Assembly: GCF_932294415.1 (NCBI RefSeq)
Contig: NC_065538.1
Coordinates: 9,740,330 to 9,804,329 of the forward strand
Direction: 5' to 3'
DNA from: Quercus robur
Taxonomy: Eukaryota > Streptophyta > Magnoliopsida > Fagales > Fagaceae
Length of the DNA: 64,000 bases
Both the position numbers and the translations under genes were made by a program. Under the pieces are notes generated by a model. The model saw only the letters and a list, made by a program, of their open reading frames with translations, was not told the DNA's origin and did no database searches. Shown in pieces: positions 12,701-23,904 of this stretch (position 1 is its first letter; the number at the start of each line of letters is the position of its first letter).

Positions 12701-13410
12701 GGACACGCCTCAAGGTTAACATTTTGCTTCCAAAACAGCATACAATCATTGGGACAAGCATGGATCTTCTCATAACCCAAACCCAAATCTCGAACTATCT
12801 TCTTAGCCTCATAATGGTCCTTTGGCAACTTAGCGTCTGAAGGAAGCATATCCATCAGGACTTGAAGCAACAGAGTAAATGACTTATTTGTCCAACCACA
12901 CAGAGTCTTCAACTGGAACAACACGACAATGGCTGAGAAAATGCTAAATTTTGTACAACCTTCATATAAAGGTTTGTCTACATCATCTACCATCTTGTAA
13001 AACTTCTTGGCGTCATCATTCGGACCTTCATCCGAACGTTGCGCAGTTGGACCTTCTTCCATTGGTTCGGGTGGGATTTCATGCGGGGGGCACAAATCGT
13101 GCAACATCCCATGGAAATCACCATATGGATTTTGGGTTTCTTGCACATGAGAGCTCCCACATTCAGTAGCTGGCGTAGCAGCCGCCGATTCACCATGAAA
13201 GTTCCAAACTTTGTAATTTTTAAGCATCCCCGAAGCCCAACAGTGCTCACGTACCACATTTAGCGGTTGTATAAGCAAATTCACACATTTCACACAAGGA
13301 CAATAGATCTTCCCATTGCGTGCAGATGGAGCAGCAAATTCCACGAATTGGTTTACACCTTCAAAATATTCCCTTATACCCCTCCGCTTCTCCATCCAAC
13401 TTTTGTCCAT
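9737..13410 (-). CDS. tnpD-like CACTA transposase (TPase with DUF4218 and DUF4216 domains), intact four-exon frame
   Basis: The exons are 13410-11123, 11029-10772, 10688-10574 and 10474-9737. All junctions are canonical GT/AG and keep frame, giving 1132 codons plus TGA/TAG-type stop with no internal stop. The N-terminus (MDKSWMEKRR...Y..GV..FV.FA) with cysteines in IYCPCVKCVN is the transposase-associated zinc-binding domain. The central tnp2 transposase region includes CPNDCMLFWK, CPCCKASRWK, LGLAADGFNPFG and HNLDVMHIEKNVMDN. DUF4218 spans the exon 1/exon 2 junction (MVHLVMHLAAEAKIGGPVHYRWMYPIER, then YLSRLKSYVRN). DUF4216 is in the last exon (YYGILSDIIELNY...LFKCKWVH). It ends in an acidic tail. 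The protein would bind terminal repeats and catalyse excision and insertion. The ATG at 13408-13410 starts the conserved domain directly. Confidence 0.9.
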
Positions 13411-14776
13411 TACGGAATTTTACCTACACCAAGATTTGTTACTACAAAGATACTAATTATTATAATTACATTCATTTGTCATTTGTGAAGAACAGACATA
13501 CCCAAGTATGCGGCTATTTTGTTAGAACATATAACACTTGTCCTAGACTAACTCAATGTAAGAAGTTGGAAAAGTAGTTAACCATAAGTGTTTACAAACT
13601 TAGAAAACAAATACCAAGAGTGAGTTCACAACATTTTCGGTCTATAATACCATGATGCTCAATTACTTGGGTCATTCGTCAAAAGTGAGTTCAAGACATT
13701 TTGGTTGACAATTTCATTCGTAATGATGGTGTTTGAAAATGTGCCCATTAACGAGAGTGGATGCAAGAGTGTGATGTTGGTTTCATACCAATCATGTGCT
13801 TTGAAATGACCTATATGAACATAATACATCAACAATGCATAAAGAGAAGACTAATTTTGTTTGCTTTCTGTTTTATTGGGTGTCATCGCAGAAGTAAATA
13901 ATGCAATGACACCCAATAAATGACAAAAAGTTGGCAGCTTTTGAAAAGAAAAGTAAACAAATTTATTAAAAACTAGGTGGATATAAAATTATTGGGAAAA
14001 TATATCCAAATCAAATTAAGTTATGTTGATAAAAACGGATAAATCAGAACTTACTTGTGAATATCTTTTTGTTTTTGTCATACACAAATTTTTTTCTTTC
14101 CAATTGTGGTAGTTAGGAAAATTTATTTCCAATATTCATTTCATTATAGTTAGGTTGGGATATTTACATAAATGCATGAAATGTTTATAAATAGGAGAAA
14201 ACATTAATGACACCATTCAAATATGAGTATATATAGCATTTATGCAATTCTAGTGAAACACAAAATATGCCTAGAGAAGTTTCATTCACCGCAACTGAAT
14301 CTGAGGGCAGTAGTATCAAATTATCAAGTGCTCAAACTCCATATTTGTACTCACTGATTCTCCAAATTTGACATAACACGAGGGTAACATCCAGAGCCTA
14401 TAACTACTGACATGGCCTACCTATATACAATTCTAGTATATTTGAGACAATTACAAGACTCAGAGTGAAAAACTAACAAACTCTTGTCAAGAACATGCAT
14501 TGAATATGTGAATAGAGAGTTTACTAAATCACTCTGGTAGAAGCACTCACACCTATTGTGGTTAAAACATAATGTAATTGTAAAAGGGACGCCAAAAAAC
14601 AAAATGTAAATAATAGCCTCCAACTCTGGCATTCCTTTTCCTTCAATTCTTATGTAATTAATGTTATTTCTACAAAACTTCAAACAGAGAAAGATCATAT
14701 TAATTTTATCATTGTGAGCATGACACAAATTATGAGTAGCCAAAGGGAAAAAAATCAAATATTCTACTAAGTCCAT
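13411..14776. other. CACTA cargo without recognisable gene; one perfect hairpin
   Basis: AT-rich sequence upstream of tnpD. A perfect 14-bp inverted repeat (ttattgggtgtcat at 13873-13886, partner at 13906-13919, 19-nt loop) is the only structure noticed. The open frame at 14417-14776 (minus) has no recognisable similarity. Confidence 0.4.
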
Positions 14777-14993
14777 CAGTAAAATTCTATCAAACAGAAC
14801 ACAAAAATTCTACCCTCAATATACCTGTTAAAAACAATTAATTAACAATAGAATACCCAATTCAATGCTCAAGGTCAGGAATTGACAACTTTCGTACATC
14901 TGAGTGGTAAAGAATACTCACAATTCTTTCAAGAAAGGGTGTTTATAGAAGTCTAAGTCAAATCTCCCTGTAAACTGGTTATGATCCAAGTAC
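14777..14993 (-). pseudogene. Captured two-exon fragment of a plant LRR protein gene
   Basis: Exon a (14993-14922) is exactly 72 bp, bounded by ctcag and GTGAGT. It encodes one leucine-rich repeat step: YLDHNQFTGRFDLDFYKHPF. Exon b begins at 14824 after aacag and reads in frame YIEGR before diverging to a stop near 14777. The 72-bp exon and split-codon phase are typical of plant LRR genes, which encode one repeat per exon. From memory, HPFLKELYIEGN is a junction seen in small plant LRR proteins. Both exons lie inside the CACTA cargo and are isolated from any full gene, so this is a captured or relic fragment. Confidence 0.55.
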
Positions 14994-15863
14994 CTGAGAT
15001 AGAATCAAAGAATCCTTTAGAGTATATACGAAGACAATTTCCTGTCCATGGACATGAACAATGATAACATAATCCAACGACGCATGTATCCAAACAATTT
15101 TAAATGAAGAAAGAAAATGCATTCCATTAATTGCCATTTCATCATGTGTAGTAATGTAAATTCTATTCAAATAAGCATCATCATGTGTTGTTAAATTAAT
15201 ATCAAGCAATCTATACTAGTAATTATTATTGGAATTCCTTGATTTTAAATCCAGATATCGAAACTACAAATGCAACCTAAAGGATATGCTAATCATTTTA
15301 CCCATTTCATTATTTGATAATTGATAGCATATTCCTGGTAATAATTCATTTCTTCATAAATGTTTATAATTGTTCCTAATCCATTTATTAAATGTCACCC
15401 AGAACCAATCAATAGAGTCACCCATATATCAGCACCTATATACAGGTGCTCAAGGAGTTGATAGCGAAAACCTTTTAAAATCTAAAAAGAAAAACTCCAA
15501 ACTCATCATTACATCAAGCACGTGGAAGCGTATTCCGCCTGCGGGGGGCAGGGGGGGGGGGGGAGGAAAGCTCATGGAGAAATAACAGTATGCAGAACCA
15601 GGAAAATAGATAAGGGATCCTGAATATGGAGTAATCTCAGTAAGGAAACATGACAACAATACCAAGCAAAGGAGTGACTATCGAGTACAAAAATTGTCAA
15701 TTATAACATTTTATGTCTGCCTATATTTGGATAACTTTGGCCAATGAGCTTTCATTTAATAATACTAATAAACAACACTTTCTTCATGTATAATTTTAAT
15801 GAAACTAATAATACATTATCACTAATGCCATTTTAGTACAGAATCAAAGTTTCAAACACATAC

Positions 15864-15979
15864 CTTAATTGCAACTTTCAGTCTGCTAAATTTTGCAAAA
15901 TCAACAGCTTTATGGTTATTTTCAAAACTCGCCCTATATGAATAAAATCCCTCTGAGGAATACAAAGCGGAGTCCCAAT
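15864..15979 (-). pseudogene. Isolated exon-like segment, unidentified protein
   Basis: A 116-bp open segment is flanked by an acceptor (tttcgatacag) and a donor (AAG|GTATG). It encodes WDSALYSSEGFYSYRASFEN followed by NHKAVDFAKFSRLKVAIK, which has balanced, non-repetitive composition unlike the AT-rich surroundings. I do not recognise the family. It could belong to the same captured gene as the LRR fragment at 14993-14777 (same strand, 0.9 kb upstream), but no linking exon was seen. Confidence 0.35.
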
Positions 15980-17543
15980 CTGTATCGAAAGCCGGTTGTG
16001 TTAGATGTGTACAAATATATAAACAAGTACTTTATGTACGATACAATGTGCTTAGTATAATTTCAAAATAAGCATTATCCTATAATTCATTCTTAAGTTA
16101 GTTTCAATTATAGGAAAATGAGGATATTGTGGTGTGAAAAATTAGACTAAATAAACTTCAACATTCAACAATAATAAGTTCTCTATAAGGGTAAAAAACA
16201 TATATTGACATGGTTGGAGATAACTGAAGCTAATAGATCACTTATTTGTAGAAGGTTGATGACATGGCCATTAGAGTATTTCTACCGTTAGATTTATTAC
16301 AATTCAATAAACAAGGAAGGGGATTTAAACACCCGGCTATGGCTATCGAAATTACAGGGAAATTACTGTTAATATTCCTCTAATCTAATCAACCACTCTA
16401 TTGCCTTTACCACTGGATAATGTTTCGAAAAAGAGGAAAATCCGAAATGAACCCAAATTACGATACATTTTTAGAATTAGAATTTATTAAAATGGAAATC
16501 AAAATTATTAAATATTGTTATTTGGGGAGAATTGAATTAAATTCTGATAAAATTTTTGCGTTGGAAATTTGATAAGAAAGACAATAAGTGCAATAATAAT
16601 AGAATAAAATGAAAATAAAATTTATTACTTGGTTTTTCACAAAACTTTCTATTCCAAATATGAGAGAAATTGCAAAGTATCGGTTAAAGAATTACAACGT
16701 GTTACTTGAATTATTACTCTTAAAAATAGTAATTATGCTATGGAAAAAATCCAACACAATTGTTGTGCCTGGCTCAACATTCCAGCTTTTACAAATTCTA
16801 CATATTCCTTATGCTCTTCTTTCATGGTTGGTCAGATAGATTAGGTTTTCAATGATATATCATATCACACTAAAACTGAGGATATTAAGGCATATAATGA
16901 CTACAAAACTCTTTTATAACATAATGATGAGAAGCAAGATGCAGGACATTGAAGGAATTTACCCTATAGTTTAATACTGTTAGAATTTATGACATAGTAA
17001 AATTTATTGTTATTAAAATTTTTACCCTATAGTTTTAAATATTGTTATTAAAATTTATAACATAGTAATCGCTCATGCAGGACAAGTTGACTACATAAAT
17101 AGTATGCACATGTTAGTGCGTGACATTGAAGGATTTGAGCTGTTGTTTTGATGTTGGGGGAGACAGAAGGCATGGTTGTGATCTTCCCAATGTAGGTTAG
17201 AAACTTCTGTTTCATGCTTGAAAATCATAAATGCAACAAATATATTATGCCAATTGTTCTGATTTCACGAGTTAACTACACTGTATAAGTTAGAAAAACA
17301 TTTTTTTTTTTTTTTTAATGATACCGATGACGTGATATCATTTAATAGAAAATATTATAGTTAGTTATGAACATTTTACATAGACATGATCATAGTCATC
17401 TTTACTAATTGAAAACAGGGGCTTAGATGATAATGGTTTGTTGGTATTTGTAACTCCTAGGTTAGACATTTTCATTCTTCTATTTTGTTGTGTCTAAAAT
17501 TATTTAGACATTCTTTCTTGTTAAAGTATGTTACATAGTTTAT
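15980..17543. other. CACTA cargo, no gene seen
   Basis: AT-rich. The phrase accctatagtttaa recurs at 16968, 17027 (accctatagttttaa) and 17765, which suggests local duplication around a small foldback element. Confidence 0.4.
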
Positions 17544-17767
17544 GGTAAATTCCATTAACATACCTTGAAGTTTGGATTAATACCAATTAGGTTTAAGACT
17601 TTTTAAAATTAGTCAATTTGGTTCCTAAAGCTCCCTAAATAGTTGGTTATTTTTTCTCAATTGTTTTATAGACTAAATTAGATTTAGGGACCAAATTGAT
17701 TAGTTTGAAAAGTCTTGGACCTAGATGACATTAGCCCAAATCTTAGGGAGTATGCATGGAATTTACC
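17544..17767. mobile_element. MITE-like foldback element, 224 bp
   Basis: The two ends form an imperfect inverted repeat of about 60 bp: ggtaaattccattaacatac at the left and ggtaaattccatgcatactc on the reverse strand at the right. Each continues to a shared tag near aagactttt. A related element spans about 39650-40210. It is non-coding. Confidence 0.65.
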
Positions 17768-19657
17768 CTATAGTTTAATACTAATAAATTTTCTGTTTTC
17801 AGACCTTTATTTATAACTTTTTCCATTAAACCTTTTTCAAACCCTAGTTCAACTATTTAGAACCCCTACTAGCTAGTATATATGTACAGATTCTTTTTTG
17901 TCACACTTAGTTATATAATTTTAATTGATGGTTTGTTTGTAAAGTACTGTGATTATTCCTGCCAATAGCTGACAAAAAGTCTTCACAAAACCACGTTTTC
18001 ATTATTGTTTTTTTTTTTCTTCCTAAATTTAGTATTTAAACTAATGATAAGGAATATATATATATATATATATATAGCCTTGTGACGTATTATTACGTAA
18101 TTTCTACACCTGTATGTCATTTACAACTTTGCAACATCAATCCTTACCAACTCAAGCTAACAACAATTACCATAATTATCCATTCCAAATGGCAACTAAT
18201 CCATTATGATCACAGACTCATTTTTACTGATTAAGTATGGTCATCTCTAATATACAACTACATATATAACAACACCAAAAATAGTAATAACAATCGCCCA
18301 GCACTTCTTACTAATTTCGAACCTGAAAGATTATATGCACTCTTGACCTTTCAATTCATTTACCTTATTGCTATATAGTTCATTGTACTTTTAAATGTAA
18401 TGACATTTTGTTCTATTTGACCGCAAAGATAAAGTGTAAGGAAACCCTCTAGTACCATATGTGGTGAAAGTGAAACTCAGTCTTTTCTGCGTGGAAAAAA
18501 AAGTTTGATTCTTGAAGGGGGAAAACAATAAAAAAATAATAATAATAAAATAAAGAAAGAAAGAAAAAATTTCTTTAGGCATGTGTTTTAACAAGTGGTG
18601 AGAGCAAGAAAAATATAAATAAAAATTTTGTTGAGACACGAAAATTTAAATGGAAAGAAGACTAAAGAAAAAAAGGTTGATATCATATCAATCTAAAACT
18701 AGATCTCATTCGTTTATGGAGTGTTGTCAATGAGTTTATACGCCTGAAAAAGGATTAGTTCGATTAATTAAATATGGTTTTTCTACGCTTATCCTAGCAA
18801 CATAATATTTTTTTTTTTTGGTTCAATTGTAACAAACTAACAAGTAACAACTATTGATATAATCCTTGTTAATTAACCTTCTTAACTAAAGGTTTAATTC
18901 GATTCTCAAAAAAAGAAGAAGGTTTTATTCCCTTTTCTTATATTTTAAACTCTTGTAGCAATATCCAAGATTTGTTCCTTGCGTGTAAATTTCAACTCAA
19001 AATCTTGATATTCCAAGAAGTCATCTACAGTTATTAATTTAAAATAGTTATCAAATATAATGCAGTAGATCTTTGACATTGTTAAGGCACTAGAAGAAAG
19101 GACCACTTGCTTGTTTAGGAATTAGTTCAAATATTTAAGAATGTTGAATATAATTTGGGACTTTATGTAAACCTATCAAAAAATCAGAGTCCATATCTGG
19201 ATGAATTGTTTCTTAGTTTGATGAAAATATTGACTATAATTGGGATGATATAAGAAAATTTTGACAAGTAACAATGGTCATTGGATATAGTGTTAGTGTT
19301 CCCCTTAAGTAAGGGGAATTTTCATAAGTATAATGTATATATATCTTCCTACTTATTGAAGCTAGCTACAGCATTTTCTTTTCAATGTTGGGTTTCCTAT
19401 TGGGCCAAAAGAAAGAGAAAATTAAATGACTTATCTTCTTCCACTTTTTTTTTTTTTTTTTTTTAATATTTAGCAAAAAGAAATTCTCATAGGGGTGGAT
19501 GGACACCAACCATGGACGCGAAGTCTTCCACTGTCATGGGTTGGGACTTCTTAAATAATAATGCAAGGTTGATAATACAAGTTATATGGATTATTTTTTT
19601 GATAAAGAAGTTAAGAAAGCATAATTGAGGCCAACGTGGTCTTTCATCAAACGTGTA
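17768..19657. other. CACTA cargo, no gene seen
   Basis: AT-rich DNA with a (TA)n microsatellite at 18053-18076, A-rich simple sequence near 18540-18570 and T-runs near 18010 and 19446. Confidence 0.4.
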
Positions 19658-19834
19658 TCTATAAAAACACCAAGCCGCCTATTAAAAAAAAAAAAAGCAT
19701 ACCCTAAAACGCTCTAACTTCCGTTTCTCCTCTTTCGGATACTCTCTCCTTTCGCTTCCTCTTGATTTTCTTAACACCGATGCTTACGATACAAAGATAG
19801 AGAAGGAGGGAAAAATAAACCTTGCGATTCAGAG

Positions 19835-20305
19835 ATGAGAAGAAGACAGATGTTGAGAGAACTACCACCGGTAAGTTTTTCTTTTTTTTTTTTCATTGTT
19901 TCTTAGATCTGGGTATGGGTATGAAATATGAATTAGTTTTGAGAAATTTGGTTGGATTGATTTTAATTTAGGTATTTGGGTTACATTAGGTTTTGATTTT
20001 ATTTTTTGAAATTTGGGGTTATATATGATTTAGGTCTGGAGAGGGCAAAAACAGAGAAATAAGAGAGAACAAGAGTTCTTATTCGGAAAGAGCAGAAATC
20101 TTTATCAGTAAATTTTTTTTTTTTTAAATATTGCTTTAAACGTTTGAGTTGATTTAGTATTAGGTTTGGGTATTTAATTGAATTGATTTTGATTCAATAT
20201 ATGTCTTCCTTTTTTTCTTTTTCCCCTTAAACTACACTCTTAGATACCATTTAGAGGACAGAAAAACAGCGAGTCGGAGATTGAAGAAGTTTGATTTTTT
20301 TTTTT
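19835..20305 (+). pseudogene. Possible captured 5' gene fragment within the Helitron
   Basis: Following a pyrimidine-rich, 5' UTR-like stretch (19725-19790), an ATG at 19835 opens a 12-codon exon (MRRRQMLRELPP) ending at GTAAG. A second exon-like segment (20034-20107, VWRGQKQRNKREQEFLFGKS) and a third (from 20244) can be joined in frame through AG/GT sites. The composition is very basic and no domain is recognised. Helitrons often carry such captured promoter-plus-first-exon pieces. Chance is possible. Confidence 0.3.
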
Positions 20306-22461
20306 TTAATTTGATTTTGATTGTCAATTTGTCAATTTTATTATTATTTTTTTTTCAATTAGTTTGTTCTGGGAATAGGAACAATTAAATAGGAATGTTG
20401 ATTGAAATCACTAGCAGACAAATAACTTGCGGAGAATGACTTAGTTTTGGTTGATTAGTTTTAAGTTTGGATTTGTTTTGATTAACGTTTTTGGAATCCA
20501 TTTATATATATATATATATATATGGGCATGTTGTTCCTTTGGGAAGGTTACCGTGTAAATTTTAAGGATTTCTCTGTTTTTCAGCATTGATAAAGATTAT
20601 TGATTTAGACGCTCTTATGGTATGAGCGCATCAACTTTTATATGTTTATCCAAGTCAATGATATGGACATGCAGCACCATGACAAAGATAAGATAATCAT
20701 GACCGTTTATGAATCAAGTTCTAATTCAATAAAAAACAATATATCACATGTATTAATCACGGCACACATGAATAAATCCAATACTTATGCAGAAAAAATT
20801 ACTGCAAAATTTTTAATATGAAGAAAAGAACTTTTCTTTCATTCTAAAACACAATTAACTCATTAGTGCTGTTTTGTTCTCAAAGCAAATTGACCTGTAA
20901 AATTGTTATGATTTCATTAATTTTTTTCCCACCTTTTCCCAGCAGCCAAATAGATTGTTAGAGTTCTCTTTTTTCTTCTTTTTTAGGCTATGCTTTGTAG
21001 CAAATTTGGCTTATTTGTGTTTGTATAGTTTTACAATGCAGTCTGCCTCTAAGATTACATATAGTCTTAGTTTTGCGAAATTTGAGTTTCTATTAGTCAT
21101 ATTTCTATAACTACTAAATTTAAGTCCAAACCGAGTTTTATATATATGGTTTGTGGTCTCTAGCATTTTTTCCTACAAAACAAATACATATGTATAGTTT
21201 TAAGTTTGACTAAACCATGTTTCAATAGATTTTCATACTATACGTATTTTTTTAATTTATAAATTGACATTTAATGTAATTTTTCTCTTTAGTTAAATAT
21301 GGATGATAGAATGGTTATAGCGAATGTGAAGATGAGAGACATACTTTGGTTTATGGTGGTTGACTATTTCAACAATTACATGTTGGTGCATACACATGTA
21401 TAGAAGGAAATCTATTTATGTGGGTGAGGTTGAACCAACATATATCAAAGACTGAATTATATAATGGATTGAATGGTGTGATTAGAATCCTAACTTTGAA
21501 TAAGAAAAATCTTTGAAGAGGAATGAGACTAACTTATTACTAAAAATTTTATGATATTATGATTTTGTTTAGCTATTTTATAGAGTTATCTTAGAAGTTT
21601 TATCATATCATGTTTATATTATTAGATTATGATAGTAGTAGGTTTAAGCAATAAGTGAAAATTGTAGTACCATACTAAGAGAAATTATTTATAATTCTTT
21701 GATTCTATACCTATAATCACCACCTTTACATATTTTTTCATAATTAATTTTTTTCCCCATGTTATATGCTTAATAATCAATGTTGTTTGTTCTCTAGAAT
21801 TGGTTTTTTGTTTAATTTTGCTTTCTCTTTCATTGTATTTGATAGATAGTATACCTACAAAAAACATAAATGAGTGTCTTAAGTTCATTGTATCCTCATA
21901 CATAACCATCTATTGAATGGATAGAGTATGGAGAATATGTGTCTAAAATTAATGAGAAAATTTGTGGTTTATATGTATTTATGATTTTTTTTTTTTTTTG
22001 AAGTTTCTTATCAAGCTTCTAAGATACATTTACTTTGTGCAGTATATAAATGTTGGGGTTAAACGGAATCTACAAAGGTCTATATTTATTCCTCACAAAA
22101 GGGACATGATAGGCGGAAAATAAAAAGGGGAAACGATATTTGACTGATTGGAAGGGAGCAAGAACAAAAAGAACAACTGAGATATGAAATGAGCTGATGC
22201 TGAATTAGCATCTTCAAATGCACTTGGTTGGATTGTTTTAGATTTAGATATTTGACTTAGATTTGGTTTTAATGGGTTTAAAATAAATTTTGTTTTGAGT
22301 ATTTGTATTAGATTTGGGTTAAATTCGTTTTTGGTATTTGCCTATGGTGTTTGTATTTAGATTTATAAATGGAGATATGTGTTGGGTGTTTAGTACGTGG
22401 TAAAAGTGTATTTAAATATTATTAAAAAAATTCTTTTCTAATAAATGTAAATAAAAAGGTT

Positions 22462-22490
22462 CCCGCACATAGTGCGGGTTAAAAAGCTAG
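22462..22490 (+). terminator. Helitron 3' terminal hairpin and CTAG end
   Basis: Stem CCCGCAC/GTGCGGG with ATA loop, then ttaaaaagCTAG. This is the element's replication-termination signal by family analogy, not a transcription terminator. Confidence 0.75.
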
Positions 22491-23603
22491 TTTATGTTAA
22501 TTTAGGCACCTTGACAATCTTTAATATAATAAAATTCACCTATTATCAATTTTATAGCAAAGTTTTGCAATTAATAAGAAAAACTCCCATATTTATATAT
22601 ATATATATATATATATATAATCTCCCCTATCTCATCCCCCTTCCCCTATATATGTGTGTGTGTTTCTAAAAAAAAAAAAAAAAAAACTATTACCATCTGT
22701 AGTGTTAAATTTAAATCTCTACTATGCTATCAAAATCACACATTTTTATAGCTGTGAAAGGACGCAGACAGAAAGGGATCATCAAAAAGCTTTGATAATT
22801 GTATGTCTTATGAGTGTCTGATCTTTGTTTATGTAACAAACAATTATAAAGCATGTAATGTGATATGGTAACCTTATTTCAAATTTATTACCATATAATA
22901 TGTTCCACAAAAATAAAAACATACTGCATTAGTGTGCATGCAGGGGTTAGCTTGGGATACACATGGCCTTAGGTAAAGTTAAAGTCAGTTAATTTTGTAG
23001 CATTTAGGCCTGACACTAGGTCTGTAAAGTTCATCCTTAGTCTACCTAGTGGATAAACAGCTTAGTCTACCTAGTGGGTAAACAGCTAGGGTGGTTCAGT
23101 ACAACCTGATGTTTGCAGCCTAAGTAACAGAGACTAATAAGTGAGCTAACAAGGGACACTGAAATTGCAGAAATTCTTGTTTCTACCAAAAAAAAATATG
23201 TAAAAAAAGGAATATTCAATTGGAAGAGTTGTAGGTTTATAAAATCTGTCTTAGGAAGCATAATATTTCCATCAGCTGAATTATCCTAACACCTTACATG
23301 GGTAGATCACTGCACTGTATAAATTTGCACATATTTCAATAATATAGAGAGTATGGGGCTGATCACCCTGTTTCTATCACATTTCTATTTTTAGGTGGCT
23401 TAGAAAGTAGTCAAGTCTCAACTCATTACCCTAGACAAAAAGATTTTATCTACATTTTAATTTGTAATTCTAGTATGGAAGCTTCGTTTTAGTCAAGCAC
23501 ATTTTTATGGTTTTTCTGCTTATGTCTTAGGTTTTATACTAAATAATAAGTTTGGAGGTATTTTGGTATAAGTTAAACTTTTCCTGTAAAAATGATAATA
23601 ATA
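22491..23603. other. CACTA cargo, no gene seen
   Basis: AT-rich with (TA)n at 22594-22618 and an A-run at 22668-22685. A short duplication cttagtctacctagtggat/aaacagct repeats at 23036 and 23062. Confidence 0.45.
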
Positions 23604-23904
23604 AGGGTAAGTTACACTGATACATCTGAGGTGTAGTGAAATTAAACTTGCTATATCCAACTTTCAAGAAATGACATCATACCCCCAAATGATAAAAATA
23701 ATTGAAACCCCACCCTCTTTTTTGAATTAATTTGGGGGTAGGTTTAATTATTTTTGATCATTTGGGGGTATGATGTCATTGAAGAAGAAGAAGAATTGCT
23801 ATACTAAACAAATAATGCAATTGACATTGTCACCCTCTTTTTTAAATTTCTTTGGGGCAGTGTTAATTATTTTGATCATTTGGGGGTGTGATGTCATTTA
23901 CCCT
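23604..23904. mobile_element. Foldback MITE-like element, about 300 bp
   Basis: It starts agggtaagttac and ends gtcatttaccct. Inside, gacatcatacccccaaatga has its reverse complement twice: tcatttgggggtatgatgtc at about 23759-23778, and a second variant at 23877-23896. The right arm is therefore internally duplicated. It is non-coding. Confidence 0.55.

Larger units (their letters stand above)
19658..22490 (+). mobile_element. Non-autonomous Helitron, 2.8 kb, nested in the CACTA
   Basis: The 3' end shows the Helitron signature: a perfect 7-bp GC-rich hairpin (cccgcac ata gtgcggg, 22462-22478), 12 nt from the terminal CTAG (22487-22490), followed by T. The likely 5' end is TCTATAAAAACACC at 19658, preceded by A. 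This fits insertion between A and T without a target duplication. There is no Rep/helicase coding, so it depends on another Helitron. The 3' end is well supported; the 5' end is a best match to the usual TC start. Confidence 0.7.

Noticed and set aside
11361..13263. Many plus- and minus-strand frames overlapping tnpD
   Set aside because: All are alternative frames of the 763-codon tnpD exon.
22440..22495. Hairpin with T/A tail considered as a transcription terminator
   Set aside because: Position and CTAG end fit a Helitron 3' terminus; intrinsic terminators are not expected in plant nuclear DNA.
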